A DNA stretch of 64,000 nucleotides from Leptotrichia hongkongensis. Its GTDB lineage: Bacteria; Fusobacteriota; Fusobacteriia; Fusobacteriales; Leptotrichiaceae. The stretch is from contig NZ_JBGORW010000002.1 in the NCBI RefSeq assembly GCF_041538065.1, forward strand, positions 1 through 64,000, given 5' to 3'. The notes beneath the pieces were generated by a model, which made no database searches, was not told where the DNA came from, and worked only from the letters and a program-made list of their open reading frames with translations. Positions 1-8,820 of this stretch are shown here, piece by piece. A program made the translations under genes and the position numbers. How positions within the stretch are numbered: position 1 is the first letter of the stretch; every line of letters begins with the position of its first letter.

Positions 1-65
1 ATGAAAGGTTTCTCCTTAATGTGGTTTGGTAGATTTACATTATATCAGAAACCTTTCTTTTTTTG
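1..65 (+). terminator. Terminator-like hairpin at window edge
   Basis: Bases 3-13 (GAAAGGTTTCT) are perfectly complementary to 47-57 (AGAAACCTTTC), and a run of eight T follows at 58-65. The 33-base loop is long for an intrinsic terminator. It could end a plus-strand transcript that starts left of the window, or be the end of another repeat. Confidence 0.4.
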
Positions 66-160
66 TATATGCTTGTCACATATGTATTATCTCACAACAT
101 TTTTTAAAAATTTTTTCATTTTTTCAAAAAATTTTTGTGATATTGAGATAAATATTATAA

Positions 161-319
161 ATAGCGAGTTTTTTGTCAGTGCAGAAAAATGTCGTAGACT
201 AGCCATAAGTTATTGCATAGCAATCTTGCCAAATATTTTGATTATCAGGATAAACCTTTACTGCAAGATAAGGTTTTGCGGCAATGAGCAATCATACGAA
301 AATAAAAATGAAAAAATAT
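161..319 (+). repeat. Dispersed repeat family A, copy 1 (inverted relative to copy 2)
   Basis: Bases 161-206 are identical, on the opposite strand, to 63413-63458 (46 of 46). A second block at about 275-319 matches 63362-63404 with a few mismatches. Between the two blocks this copy carries roughly 60 bases more than the other. The homology runs in the same order in both copies, so this is one element with an internal length difference. No open reading frame explains it; it may be a remnant of a mobile element or a MITE-like repeat. Confidence 0.8.
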
Positions 320-491
320 TTATTAATCAAAATATCTAAAAAATAATAAAAAACTGCACCCTCCATCTTGTTATACAAAATTTCAGGTACAGTTCGTATT
401 TTATTTTTCTGTTCTTCAATATATAAAATTTACCTTATTATTTATCAAAACACAATAATTATTAGTTTTGTAATTATAAAATTTAAATTTT

Positions 492-1055
492 TTACCAATC
501 TTTCATCAACTCTAAAAAGAAATTTTTAGAAATATCTTTCATATCAACAATACTAACAACAGCAAAGACATTATCATCAATTTTTTTAATAATTTGATCT
601 AATTTAATTTTTTTACTATTATCTTCGAATTTGTTAAAGTATGTATTTTCACTTATTTTAACTAAATTTTCTTTTTTTGAAAATTCTTCAAAATTTTCAG
701 TATAAATATATAACGGCAAAGGGCGTTCTTCATTTTTGTAATAAAGATAAAACTTTAATGGTTTAATAGAGCTTAGAGAATCATTAAACAGAAAAACTGG
801 ACTCTCTCTTAAATCAAAACCTTCTGGTACTAAAATTTCTTTATTAGTATTTTTAATTCTCATTTTTCTCTTGTTTTCACTAAGAATTAATAAATTTATT
901 TTTTTATTATTTCCACGATAAGTATTGTCTTTCGGTTCAGGATAAGGTAATAAGCCGTCCCCTTGCATAGAAGCTATAACAAAAGCTGTTGTAAGACAGG
1001 AATTTAAACAGAAAATACTTATCAAAATCAATAATATAAATTTCAACTTTTTCAT
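492..1055 (-). CDS. Putative lipoprotein of unknown function
   Basis: The 187-residue product starts with Lys residues and a hydrophobic stretch (about residues 4-16), followed by a lipobox ending LNSC with Cys20. It is therefore probably exported by Sec and lipidated by Lgt/Lsp to sit in a membrane. The mature part is charged, mixed alpha/beta in character and has no domain I recognise. The next gene upstream on the same strand ends at 1133, about 78 bases away. Lipoprotein status is inferred from the signal; function is unknown. Confidence 0.75.
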   Translation of the reverse strand: MKKLKFILLILISIFCLNSCLTTAFVIASMQGDGLLPYPEPKDNTYRGNNKKINLLILSENKRKMRIKNTNKEILVPEGFDLRESPVFLFNDSLSSIKPLKFYLYYKNEERPLPLYIYTENFEEFSKKENLVKISENTYFNKFEDNSKKIKLDQIIKKIDDNVFAVVSIVDMKDISKNFFLELMKDW

Positions 1056-1132
1056 CCTAATTACCTACTCTTTCTCTTCGTATTTCAATCATTAAACTAA
1101 TCATTGCTTAATTTTGTATTTTTGATATTTTC

Positions 1133-2341
1133 TTAAAAGATAATACTCGTTTTTTCCTTTTCAGAAATTAGATTTTTTTCTATTTTTTCATCTGCATCTT
1201 CCATAAAATCAATAAAGCATTTCTGATTTTGGTACTTCTGATTCAGTATTTTCAATTTATTTTTTGTTTCAGAGCCAAGATGATTGTCTTCTTTCAAAAT
1301 ATTTCGCACATCCTGATTTAGTACAAGCAACTCATTTATCGAAATTCTGCCGCTGTATCCGCTGGAACATTCATCACAGCCTTCTCCCATACATTTCTGG
1401 CACTTTTTCCCAACTAATCTTTGTCCAATTACTCCAATTAATGAATCTAGTATCAAGTATTTTGGAATGCCCATATCCATTAGCCTGATTAATGTGGAAA
1501 CAGCATCGTTTGTGTGAATTGTCGAAATTACAAGATGTCCTGTTAATGCTGCTCTTACTGCGATTTCAGCCGTAACTTCATCTCTAATTTCTGAAATTAC
1601 AATAATATCAGGGTCATTTCTTAATGTAGCTTTCAAGACTTCAGCAAACGTTACTCCGATACTCTGATTTACCTGTATTTGAATAATTCCGTCAATTTTG
1701 CTTTCTACAGGGTCTTCTACCGTTATGATTTTTTTTCTTCCGTCATTTAACATATTTATTAAGGATTTTAAGGTTGTGGATTTCCCAGAGCCTGTCGGTC
1801 CGCTTACAAGTATCATTCCATACTTTCTAGTTAAAATCTCATTTAGCATTGCTATGCTTTGGTCTGAAAATCCTAGCGTTTTAAGGTTTATGTCTTCCAG
1901 ATAATTTTCAAGAATACGCAGAACTATGCTTTCTCCGCCAATTGTTGGCATATAGGCGGCTCTTATGTCATATCGCTTATTAATATTTTTTATATTCAAT
2001 AAAAAAGAAAAGCTGCCATCTTGTGGCTTTCTTTTCTCTGCAACATTCATTCCCGCCAAAATTTTTATTCTGGCAATAATTTCTGTAATATTTTTTTCAA
2101 GCACTTTTTTGTTTACGGATTCGTATAATTTTTCACTTTCCATAAGATATCCGTCAACTCGGTATTTTATTTCCATGCCTTCCAGCAAGTCAAATTTTAT
2201 GTGAATATCGCTGGCACGCTCCTTAAATCCTGCTTTTACAATTTCATTTAAATAAGAAACTGTATCTTTTGATAACAAATTATTTTTTTTATTATCAGAA
2301 ATATCCTTTAATTTTACTTTCTCAGTTATTTTTTCATTCAT
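1133..2341 (-). CDS. GspE/PilB-family secretion or type IV pilus ATPase, short form
   Basis: Motifs are complete for the type II secretion/type IV pilus assembly ATPases. Counting from the upstream TTG at 2350, these are Walker A GPTGSGKST (184-192), an Asp box/Walker B with DPDIIVISEIRD (246-257), a His box HLVISTIHTN (272-281) and a zinc tetracysteine (C317, C320, C325, C328). About 400 residues is shorter than usual PilB or GspE because the N-terminal adaptor domains are missing. I prefer the ATG at 2341, with a purine-rich GGGAAGGGA about ten bases upstream, over the TTG at 2350. No PilC/GspF, prepilin or secretin gene lies nearby, so its partners must be encoded elsewhere. It is last in the glmU-prs-tsaC group. 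It could power a pilus, competence or secretion machine; which one is not decidable here. Confidence 0.85.
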   Translation of the reverse strand: MNEKITEKVKLKDISDNKKNNLLSKDTVSYLNEIVKAGFKERASDIHIKFDLLEGMEIKYRVDGYLMESEKLYESVNKKVLEKNITEIIARIKILAGMNVAEKRKPQDGSFSFLLNIKNINKRYDIRAAYMPTIGGESIVLRILENYLEDINLKTLGFSDQSIAMLNEILTRKYGMILVSGPTGSGKSTTLKSLINMLNDGRKKIITVEDPVESKIDGIIQIQVNQSIGVTFAEVLKATLRNDPDIIVISEIRDEVTAEIAVRAALTGHLVISTIHTNDAVSTLIRLMDMGIPKYLILDSLIGVIGQRLVGKKCQKCMGEGCDECSSGYSGRISINELLVLNQDVRNILKEDNHLGSETKNKLKILNQKYQNQKCFIDFMEDADEKIEKNLISEKEKTSIIF

Positions 2342-2385
2342 TGTCCTCAATTTCCCTTCCCGCTTTTATAGTTTTTTATTTTTAG

Positions 2386-2859
2386 TTATTTCTTTTTTAC
2401 ACTTCCAGCATTAAATTCTTCTAGTACTAATTCTGTCTGCTTTTTCAATGTTTTAAATAATGCCTTTTTAATCAAGTTGTACCATTTTAAAGCGGCACGT
2501 TGTGTGTCAATCCCCTTTAATGTTTCCTTTAGCTGTAATTTAAAAAAGTCAACTTCTTCATAAGAAAGTTTTACATTTTTAGTTTTTTCCTTTTTATTTG
2601 CCTTTGTTATTTTTACTTCATTTTCCAGATATTTGAAGAAACCAAACACGTTTGGTAGCTGTTTTTCATACTGGCTCATCATTTTTCTCATTTCCTCAAT
2701 CATTCTTGTTAAATAACTTCTTGACATTTTAGAAAATGTAATATTGACTTTTCTTTTTCCTTTTCCAATTTTTTGTACAAGCTGCTGCATTTTAGCCTGT
2801 GATTTTGCATTTATTAAATCCATGTTGCTTACTGTGTTAGGATTTACCATCTTTGCCAT
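2386..2859 (-). CDS. Conserved-looking basic protein of unknown function
   Basis: The gene has a good ribosome binding site (AAAGGAG) seven to eight bases before ATG and encodes 157 residues rich in Lys. It looks mainly helical, with no signal peptide and no membrane segment. A coiled-coil-like stretch with MIEEMRKMMSQYEKQ lies in the middle. It lies 37 bases downstream of the threonylcarbamoyl-AMP synthase gene and 44 bases upstream of the ATPase gene, so it is probably co-transcribed with both. I do not recognise the family. The high charge and cytosolic character would suit nucleic-acid or ribosome binding, but nothing in the sequence proves that. Confidence 0.7.
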   Translation of the reverse strand: MAKMVNPNTVSNMDLINAKSQAKMQQLVQKIGKGKRKVNITFSKMSRSYLTRMIEEMRKMMSQYEKQLPNVFGFFKYLENEVKITKANKKEKTKNVKLSYEEVDFFKLQLKETLKGIDTQRAALKWYNLIKKALFKTLKKQTELVLEEFNAGSVKKK

Positions 2860-2896
2860 AAATTCTCCTTTCTGTTCTTCATTATTTCTTTATTTA

Positions 2897-3499
2897 TTAT
2901 TCAAAATTTTTCATTATTTCTTCAAGTGAAACATTTCCTTCCCTTAACAATATAAGTTTTCCATTTTCATATTTCACAATTGTCGAAGGCTTTCCAGTTA
3001 ATTCTGATTTTTCATTTGGAATAACAATGTCTACATTTTTTAACAGTTCTTCGCTTAGATTCTCAATTTCAGTAACAGCATTTTCACCTGAAATATTTGC
3101 ACTTGTTGTCAATAAAATTCCACCAGAATTTTTTATAATTTCAAGAGTAATCTTATTTTTCGGAATACGAACACCTATCGTTTTCATATTTTTATCAAAT
3201 TTTTGAGTAAAACTCTCATTTGCAGAAAAAATAACTGTCAATTCTCCAGGCCAGTATTTATCAAGAATTTTAGAAATTTTCTGAATATTTTCTTCAGTTT
3301 CGTTTATTAATTCACTCAAAATATCTCTGTTACTGATTAGTGCGATTATTTTTTTAGAAAAATCACGTTTTTTTATCTTATATATTTTTTGTACAGCTTT
3401 CTGTTCAGGAAGAGAGCCGATTCCATAAACTGTATCTGTCGGAAATACAGCAACTCCTCCTTTTTTCAAAATATATGCTGCTTTTTTAATTTTAGTCAT
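2897..3499 (-). CDS. tsaC: L-threonylcarbamoyladenylate synthase (YrdC/Sua5 domain)
   Basis: This enzyme makes threonylcarbamoyl-AMP from Thr, bicarbonate and ATP, the first step toward t6A at tRNA position 37. The YrdC fold is shown by GGVAVFPTDTVYGIGS near the start, KIKKRDFSKKIIALI, the LTTSANISG block in the middle and the SELTGKPSTIVKY motif near the end. About 200 residues makes it the short TsaC type without the Sua5 C-terminal domain. The frame is open further upstream into prs. I choose the second of two adjacent ATG codons, which starts eight bases before the prs stop and would give translational coupling. Confidence 0.9.
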   Translation of the reverse strand: MTKIKKAAYILKKGGVAVFPTDTVYGIGSLPEQKAVQKIYKIKKRDFSKKIIALISNRDILSELINETEENIQKISKILDKYWPGELTVIFSANESFTQKFDKNMKTIGVRIPKNKITLEIIKNSGGILLTTSANISGENAVTEIENLSEELLKNVDIVIPNEKSELTGKPSTIVKYENGKLILLREGNVSLEEIMKNFE

Positions 3500-4484
3500 C
3501 ATTTCCATCATCAACTGGCATCTCAAATAAGCCACTTATTGGATTATTTGTAGCTATTCTTTTTATTATTTCAGCAAACATCTTGCTTGTTGACAAGATT
3601 TTCAGTTTATCAAATTTTCTGTCTTCTGGCAGTTGAATCGTGTCAGTTACCACAACTTCTGTAAAAGCTGAATTTTTTAATCTTTCAATTGCAGGATCTG
3701 AGAAAACAGCGTGTGTCGCACAAGCATAAACTTCTGTCGCCCCTTTATCAATCAGAGCCTGTGCCGCATTACAGATTGTTCCAGCAGTATCAATCATATC
3801 GTCAATTAAAATAGCTTTCTTTCCTTTTATATCTCCAATAATATTCATAACTTCCGAAACATTTGCCTTCGCACGTCTTTTGTCAATTATCGCAAGCGGT
3901 GTATGCAGCCAGTTTGCAAGCCCTCTCGCTCTTTTTACGCCACCAACATCAGGTGAAACAACAACAGTATCGTCTGGGTGGAACCCATATTTTATAAAAT
4001 GTTTAGCCAAGATTGGCAGAGCTTCCATATGATCTACTGGAATGTCAAAAAATCCTTGAATTTGTCTTGCATGCAAATCCATTGTAATTACTCTCGTTGC
4101 ACCTGCTACAGTTAATAAATTGGCAACAAGTTTTGATGTGATTGGCTCACGTGGACTTGCCTTTCTGTCTTGCCTTGCATATCCATAATAAGGAATTATC
4201 GCTATAATTTCCTTCGCTGAAGCTCGTTTAATCGCATCAATAAAAACTAAAAGCTCCATAATACTTTCATTTACAGGTTTTGAAGTCGACTGAATTACAA
4301 ATACTTTACATCCACGTACGCTTTCGTTCGCTTTTGCAAAAGTTTCTCCATCCGCAAATCTTACAATTTCAGCAGAAGATAAATCCATATCCAGATATTT
4401 TACAATCTTTTCTGCTAATGCTTCACTTGACGTTCCTGCAAATATTCTTATTCTGCTCTTGTCTTCCTTGGTTAATGTTATCAT
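3492..4484 (-). CDS. prs: Ribose-phosphate pyrophosphokinase (PRPP synthetase)
   Basis: The enzyme converts ribose 5-phosphate and ATP to PRPP for nucleotide, His and Trp synthesis. The 330-residue protein shows the class I signature: the flexible-loop region PYYGYARQDRK, the DLHARQIQGFF motif, the pyrophosphate loop SPDVGGVKRAR and the PRPP-binding loop ILIDDMIDTAGTI. Length is slightly above the usual 310-320 because of a short acidic tail ending VDDGNDD. It follows glmU on the same strand, a pairing common in bacteria, with about 130 bases between them, and overlaps tsaC by a few bases. Confidence 0.97.
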   Translation of the reverse strand: MITLTKEDKSRIRIFAGTSSEALAEKIVKYLDMDLSSAEIVRFADGETFAKANESVRGCKVFVIQSTSKPVNESIMELLVFIDAIKRASAKEIIAIIPYYGYARQDRKASPREPITSKLVANLLTVAGATRVITMDLHARQIQGFFDIPVDHMEALPILAKHFIKYGFHPDDTVVVSPDVGGVKRARGLANWLHTPLAIIDKRRAKANVSEVMNIIGDIKGKKAILIDDMIDTAGTICNAAQALIDKGATEVYACATHAVFSDPAIERLKNSAFTEVVVTDTIQLPEDRKFDKLKILSTSKMFAEIIKRIATNNPISGLFEMPVDDGNDD

Positions 4485-4615
4485 TTCATTTCCCTTTCTC
4501 TCTATATTTTGAATTTTATTTAAAAAATTTTTATCTTTTATTAAATTTACATAATTAAATGATATTTTTATAACATTTTTGATTTTTTGACATTTTTTCA
4601 GAAATTGCTAGTTTT

Positions 4616-5950
4616 CTATTTTTTCTCTTTATTTACTTGTTTTGCTCTTCCAAATGCCAATGTTTCATCTGGAATATCTTTTGTAATAACTGATCCAGCC
4701 GCTGTTAGAACTTTGCTTCCTATTTCAACTGGAGCTACAATTATCGAATTGCTTCCAATAAAGGCATTTTTCCCAATTTTTGTCTTATGTTTATTTTTTC
4801 CATCATAGTTACAAGTAATTGTTCCTGCACCAATATTTGTGTCTTCCCCAACTTCAGCATCTCCAATATAAGTCAAATGCCCTGTTTTCACACCTTTTTC
4901 AAGCGTAGCATTTTTTATTTCCACAAAGTTTCCAACATGCACAGTTTCTTTCAAATGTGCTTTTGGACGCAAATGTGCAAAAGGTCCCACAGTTACCCCT
5001 TCCTCAAGAGTAGACTGCTCAACAACAGAAGCCTCTATTTTCACATTATCAGCAATTACAGAATTTTCAATTCTTGTATTTCCCAGAATTTCGCAGTTTT
5101 TTCCGATTTTTGTATTTCCTTGAATTGTAACATTTGGATAAATTACAGTATCCTGTTCAATTTCAACATTATCTTCAATATAAGTTGTATCTGGGTCAAT
5201 CAGAATTACTCCGTTATCCATAAGTTCAGTATTTTTTCTGTTTCTTGAAATTTTACTTGCCTGTGCTAACTGAGATTTTGAGTTTACTCCTAAGATTTCA
5301 TCTTCATCTTCAATTTGAAAGCTGTCAACTTTATAGCCTTCTGTCGATAAAATTTTTATAGCATCAGTCAAATAATATTCACCTTTTGAATTGTTGTTGT
5401 CAATTTTTTCTATCGCATAAAGCAGACTTTCATTTTTGAAAATATATACTCCTGTATTAATTTCATCTATTTTTTTCTCATTTTCATTTGCTTCCTTTTC
5501 TTCGACAATGTTTGAAATTTTGCCATTTTCCTTAACAATCCGTCCGTATCCAAATGGATCTTTAACTTTGCATGAAAGTACGATACAATCAAGATTTTTC
5601 TCCTCAAATACTCTTTTTAATTCTTCCAATGTTTTTTCTTTTAACAAGGGTGTATCTCCATAAGTGATTAATACATTTTCTCCATATTCCTTGATTTTAT
5701 CCTTTGCAATTAAAATAGCATGTCCTGTTCCAAGCTGTTCTTCTTGTGTAACATAAACAACATTTCCCATTTCAGCTAAAACATCTTCCTTTTTATGCCC
5801 TAGAATAAAAATATTTTTATCATTCCCAATATTTTCTAGTACATTGACCACTCTTCTAATCATCGGAACACCGTTCACTTTGTGCAGAACTTTAGACTGT
5901 TCAGACTTCATTCTAGTCCCTTTTCCAGCCGCTAAAATTACCGAAATCAT
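4616..5950 (-). CDS. glmU: Bifunctional N-acetylglucosamine-1-phosphate uridyltransferase / glucosamine-1-phosphate acetyltransferase
   Basis: GlmU makes UDP-GlcNAc for peptidoglycan and lipopolysaccharide. The N-terminal half is a nucleotidyltransferase with [11 protein letters not shown] at residues 6-16 and the GEYYLTDAI motif. The C-terminal half is a left-handed beta helix of hexapeptide repeats. It includes [13 protein letters not shown], the catalytic-His region [14 protein letters not shown] and [17 protein letters not shown]. The 444 residues match the family. The ATG at 5950 follows a GGAGG-type ribosome binding site. It heads the group glmU-prs-tsaC. Confidence 0.97.
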   Translation of the reverse strand: MISVILAAGKGTRMKSEQSKVLHKVNGVPMIRRVVNVLENIGNDKNIFILGHKKEDVLAEMGNVVYVTQEEQLGTGHAILIAKDKIKEYGENVLITYGDTPLLKEKTLEELKRVFEEKNLDCIVLSCKVKDPFGYGRIVKENGKISNIVEEKEANENEKKIDEINTGVYIFKNESLLYAIEKIDNNNSKGEYYLTDAIKILSTEGYKVDSFQIEDEDEILGVNSKSQLAQASKISRNRKNTELMDNGVILIDPDTTYIEDNVEIEQDTVIYPNVTIQGNTKIGKNCEILGNTRIENSVIADNVKIEASVVEQSTLEEGVTVGPFAHLRPKAHLKETVHVGNFVEIKNATLEKGVKTGHLTYIGDAEVGEDTNIGAGTITCNYDGKNKHKTKIGKNAFIGSNSIIVAPVEIGSKVLTAAGSVITKDIPDETLAFGRAKQVNKEKK

Positions 5951-6024
5951 TATTTCCTCCTTAAAATTATTAACAATAAAATATTTGTTTTTATTTTACT
6001 CAAACTATAAAAAATCTAATGTTT

Positions 6025-6048
6025 AAAAAAACTCAATTTTTTGAGTTT
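6025..6048 (-). terminator. Intrinsic terminator downstream of the four-module protein gene
   Basis: AACTCAA (6030-6036) pairs with TTGAGTT (6041-6047) around a short AT loop. Read on the minus strand, the stem is followed directly by a run of T. It sits between the end of the gene at 6172 and the start of glmU, so it probably separates those two transcripts. Confidence 0.6.
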
Positions 6049-6171
6049 AATCTTAAAATTTCTTTTCTGTTTAATTATATCAATTTTTTCTGATTTATTC
6101 AAATATTATGGAAAAGTTTTTTATTTGTTAAAATGTATTGAAAAAAACTTTAACTTTAACGAGATATAACC

Positions 6172-7119
6172 TTATATATAGCAATAATTTGTTATATAAA
6201 GAATATGAATATCTAAATAATTTATATTCAAAATTTCGATAAATCGTAAATTTTTATCCAATATTTTTAATTGTAGTCTTTTATTTCCCAATTTTGTTAC
6301 TATCCCAACTTTACTGTCTTCAAAATCTTCATTATCAATAAAAATAAATAAATTATTTTCCTGACAAATTTTTAAAATTGAAAGATAATCTAGATAATTA
6401 ATATTTTCAAAATATTTATTTAAGCTTATTTTGTCAATGTATTTAACTTTAGTAAATGGTTTAGATATTTCTTCAATAAATTCTTTTCGTATAACTGTTA
6501 CAAATTTTTCAGTTGCAAAATCAGGAATTTCTTTTAAAACTAAAAAATTTTTATTTCCCATAACAATATTTCCAATATAAGCTTTTCCAACAAATAATTT
6601 AATTTTATGAATCTCAAAATCTTTATTTATTTTTTTCCTGTCAAAAAATTTTATCAAACGGATATAATTTTTAGAAATAATTTCTGTAGAAGTTACATTT
6701 AGATTATAATCCAGTATTTCTAAAAGATAGTTTTCTCCAATTTTTTTGGTAATATAGCAAATTTCCGTTGTTTCGTCTCTTAAATGTAAAAAAACTAAAG
6801 TTCTGTATTTTATAATATTTTCTAAAATATCGTCAATGGAATTTAAGTTTTTTGTATACAGCCATTCATAACTGCTTTCGGTTTTATCTAATAAGTTATT
6901 TCCTAAATTTTTTATATAATCTGAATCCAAAATAATTCTTTGAATTTTATCAATTTGATAGATTTTCATTCCATCTTCTTTATTTTCAGTATCATAAGAT
7001 TTTAAAAGTAAATAATTGTCCCAGATTTTTATTATATTTCCAACAGAAAATCCATCAGTATCAAATCTGTAAATTCCAATTTTATCAATACTTTCCAAAT
7101 TTAATAAAAATTCTTTCAT
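6172..7119 (-). CDS. Unknown protein made of four similar small beta-rich modules
   Basis: The 315-residue product has no signal peptide or membrane segment, and I do not recognise a named family. It appears to contain four diverged copies of a roughly 50-residue beta-rich unit, at about 13-63, 106-157, 171-219 and 256-308. Each has a Gly followed by a hydrophobic strand, then a LLLK- or LVLK-type strand, an acidic turn and a closing Ile-rich strand. This resembles SH3-like or LSm-like barrels, but that is only an inference from pattern. A start at ATG 7119 is supported by AT-rich leader and GGAG-like bases. It follows the DUF2721 gene by 45 bases and is probably in its operon. Confidence 0.7.
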   Translation of the reverse strand: MKEFLLNLESIDKIGIYRFDTDGFSVGNIIKIWDNYLLLKSYDTENKEDGMKIYQIDKIQRIILDSDYIKNLGNNLLDKTESSYEWLYTKNLNSIDDILENIIKYRTLVFLHLRDETTEICYITKKIGENYLLEILDYNLNVTSTEIISKNYIRLIKFFDRKKINKDFEIHKIKLFVGKAYIGNIVMGNKNFLVLKEIPDFATEKFVTVIRKEFIEEISKPFTKVKYIDKISLNKYFENINYLDYLSILKICQENNLFIFIDNEDFEDSKVGIVTKLGNKRLQLKILDKNLRFIEILNINYLDIHILYITNYCYI

Positions 7120-7164
7120 TTTTTCTCCATCAAAATATTTATAACTTATGTATGTTCAATAATT

Positions 7165-7587
7165 CTAGTTTTTATTTATTTTCTTAATTTCATTATCATT
7201 TTCATTATAATTCAAATGAATCCTCAATGCCTCTAGTGAAATCTGAATTTCTAACAATGAAAATATTAACGAAATTATGAGCGACACTAGACTTATCCCA
7301 AAACTTATATATCCAATAAAATTTATTTGGAAAAACAGGAATAACATTGAAACAGCACATAATAATAAGCTAGAAACTCCAAAGTACTGCATCTTCTTAA
7401 TATAATTTAAACGTTTCTTCAGATTCTTAACCTGATAAAATTCATGCTCGATTTCTCCGCTTGAATCCATCTGTCTGACAATGGCTGTAAGTGCCAAAAA
7501 TCTGTTAGTATATGCTAGCAAAAGAAGAGATACCGTAGGAAAAAGAACAGCCGGGGTAGTTATTTCCAAAGTCATATTTTTCATCAT
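7165..7587 (-). CDS. DUF2721-family membrane protein
   Basis: The 140-residue product begins with the family hallmark: a TTPAVLFPTVSLLLLAYTNR stretch in the first helix. A soluble loop with a basic YQVKNLKKRLNYIKK segment follows, then two further hydrophobic segments (about 68-88 and 92-118). The function of DUF2721 is not established. Two starts are possible, since an AAAGGA site precedes MMKN closely and lies about nine bases before the Met at residue 5. It is upstream of and close to the four-module protein gene. Confidence 0.8.
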   Translation of the reverse strand: MMKNMTLEITTPAVLFPTVSLLLLAYTNRFLALTAIVRQMDSSGEIEHEFYQVKNLKKRLNYIKKMQYFGVSSLLLCAVSMLFLFFQINFIGYISFGISLVSLIISLIFSLLEIQISLEALRIHLNYNENDNEIKKINKN

Positions 7588-7671
7588 CCTTTCAACTTTT
7601 TATAATATATTTATTTAACAATTTAAATACTACACTTTATTTTTATTATAATTGAAATTACTAAAAAATGC

Positions 7672-7707
7672 AAAATAAAAATGCAAGGACTAAAATTTTG
7701 CCCTTGC
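7672..7707 (-). terminator. Intrinsic terminator of gpmA
   Basis: GCAAGG (7683-7688) pairs with CCTTGC (7702-7707). Read on the minus strand the hairpin is followed by a T-rich tract. It lies about 25 bases past the gpmA stop codon at 7733. Confidence 0.75.
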
Positions 7708-7732
7708 TTAAAAGATTTTATTTTTATTAAGA

Positions 7733-8419
7733 TTAGAATGAATCTGGTGATGATAACACTTTTAAATCTTTATCTATTTCAAATACCAAAGGTTTTCCTG
7801 TTGTTAAATTCAGTTTTAAAATATCGTCATCTGAAATATTTAACAAATATTTTATTAAAGCACGCAAACTGTTTCCGTGAGCTGCTACAATAACATTTTT
7901 CCCTTCCTGCAAACTTTTTGAAATATGTGAGTGCCAATAAGGCAGAACTCTTTCGATGGTATCTTTAAGGCTTTCTCCAAGTGGCGCTTCAGAATCAGAT
8001 AAATCTGCATATCTTCTATCTGATTTTGGATAATATTCGCTTGATTTGTCTATTGCAGGCGGAGCAACATCAAAGCTTCTTCTCCAGATAAGGACTTGCT
8101 CGTCTCCATATTTTTTAGCAGTTTCAGCTTTGTTTAATCCTTGTAATGCTCCGTAATGACGTTCATTCAATCTCCAAGATTTGTAAACTGGAATGTATAA
8201 TTCATCCAGTTCTTCCAAAACGTAATTAAGAGTTTTAATAGCTCTTTTCAAATAAGATGTGTACGCAATGTCAAAAACTAATCCCATTTCCTTTAATGCT
8301 TTACCTCCAGCTTTTGCCTCTTCCACTCCTTTTGGACTCAAGTCAACATCCTTCCATCCAGTAAATTTATTTTCCAAGTTCCATTCACTTTCTCCATGCC
8401 GAATCAATACTAATTTCAT
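7733..8419 (-). CDS. gpmA: 2,3-bisphosphoglycerate-dependent phosphoglycerate mutase
   Basis: This glycolytic enzyme interconverts 3- and 2-phosphoglycerate through a phosphohistidine. The RHGESEWN motif gives catalytic His8, and the second catalytic His is in [11 protein letters not shown] near residue 184. The substrate-loop block with RRSFDVAPP is also present. The 228 residues match the bacterial dPGM family exactly. A GGAGG-type site precedes ATG. A terminator follows at 7672-7707. The gene stands 63 bases downstream of the small glycine-rich membrane protein and could be read from the same transcript as the metal cluster. Confidence 0.97.
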   Translation of the reverse strand: MKLVLIRHGESEWNLENKFTGWKDVDLSPKGVEEAKAGGKALKEMGLVFDIAYTSYLKRAIKTLNYVLEELDELYIPVYKSWRLNERHYGALQGLNKAETAKKYGDEQVLIWRRSFDVAPPAIDKSSEYYPKSDRRYADLSDSEAPLGESLKDTIERVLPYWHSHISKSLQEGKNVIVAAHGNSLRALIKYLLNISDDDILKLNLTTGKPLVFEIDKDLKVLSSPDSF

Positions 8420-8482
8420 TGTTTTCCTCCTTTTGATAAAGTTGTTTTATATTTGAACTAATAAAAAAGTGGCTTTATTTTA

Positions 8483-8770
8483 CTATTTTGTTTTAGTTTC
8501 CACAACTGCTTCTGCAGAGGATGTACTTGTAGATAGTTCTTTTTCAGCAATTAAATCTTCAAGATGTTCCTTTGTTGTCATCAATTCTTCAAGGTTCATA
8601 TTATCATAAGTTGCTTCTGAAGATGTTTTTATGTTTATACCTTGTTTTCTTAAAAAACTGTCAACTTTATTTTGATTCTTTTTGTATAAATAATATCCTA
8701 CAGCCACAGTTCCTACTCCAATTGCTGCTCCTACTAAATGTTCCTTTTTAATGTTTCCAAGTTTTATCAT
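8483..8770 (-). CDS. Small glycine-rich single-pass membrane protein of the metal operon
   Basis: The 95-residue protein has one hydrophobic helix (about 12-28) with glycines and alanines spaced as in a glycine zipper: GAAIGVGTVAVGYYLY. A basic segment, then an acidic and Ser/Thr-rich tail ending ETKTK, follow it. A GGAGG-like site lies just before ATG. It is 50 bases downstream of an HMA2-type gene and last of the metal operon before gpmA. Glycine-zipper helices pack tightly in membranes, so a role in shaping or crowding a membrane compartment would fit the ferrosome-like reading of the cluster. That role is inferred. Confidence 0.7.
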   Translation of the reverse strand: MIKLGNIKKEHLVGAAIGVGTVAVGYYLYKKNQNKVDSFLRKQGINIKTSSEATYDNMNLEELMTTKEHLEDLIAEKELSTSTSSAEAVVETKTK

Positions 8771-8820
8771 TTTTATACCTCCAAATTTTTATTTATTATT
8801 ATTTTATCATTTATTAATTT

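Larger units (their letters stand above)
1..491. other. Gene-free stretch with hairpins and a dispersed repeat
   Basis: I see no convincing gene here. A 112-codon reading frame opens at base 1, but it runs through the hairpin and the dispersed repeat and has no recognisable domain. The stretch holds the terminator-like hairpin at 1-65, an all-AT inverted repeat near 105-137 and the repeat copy at 161-319. It lies downstream of the lipoprotein gene at 492. Confidence 0.55.

Noticed and set aside
1..339. A 112-codon plus-strand reading frame from the first base
   Set aside because: It runs through a terminator-like hairpin and dispersed repeat A, has no domain, and no upstream sequence is available for a start signal.
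1133..2859. A type IV pilus or type II secretion locus
   Set aside because: Only the ATPase is recognisable; the neighbour is a basic unknown protein and no prepilin, platform protein or secretin is visible.
4787..5248. A 153-codon plus-strand frame opposite glmU
   Set aside because: It is the antisense of a well-conserved glmU and has no independent start signal or domain.
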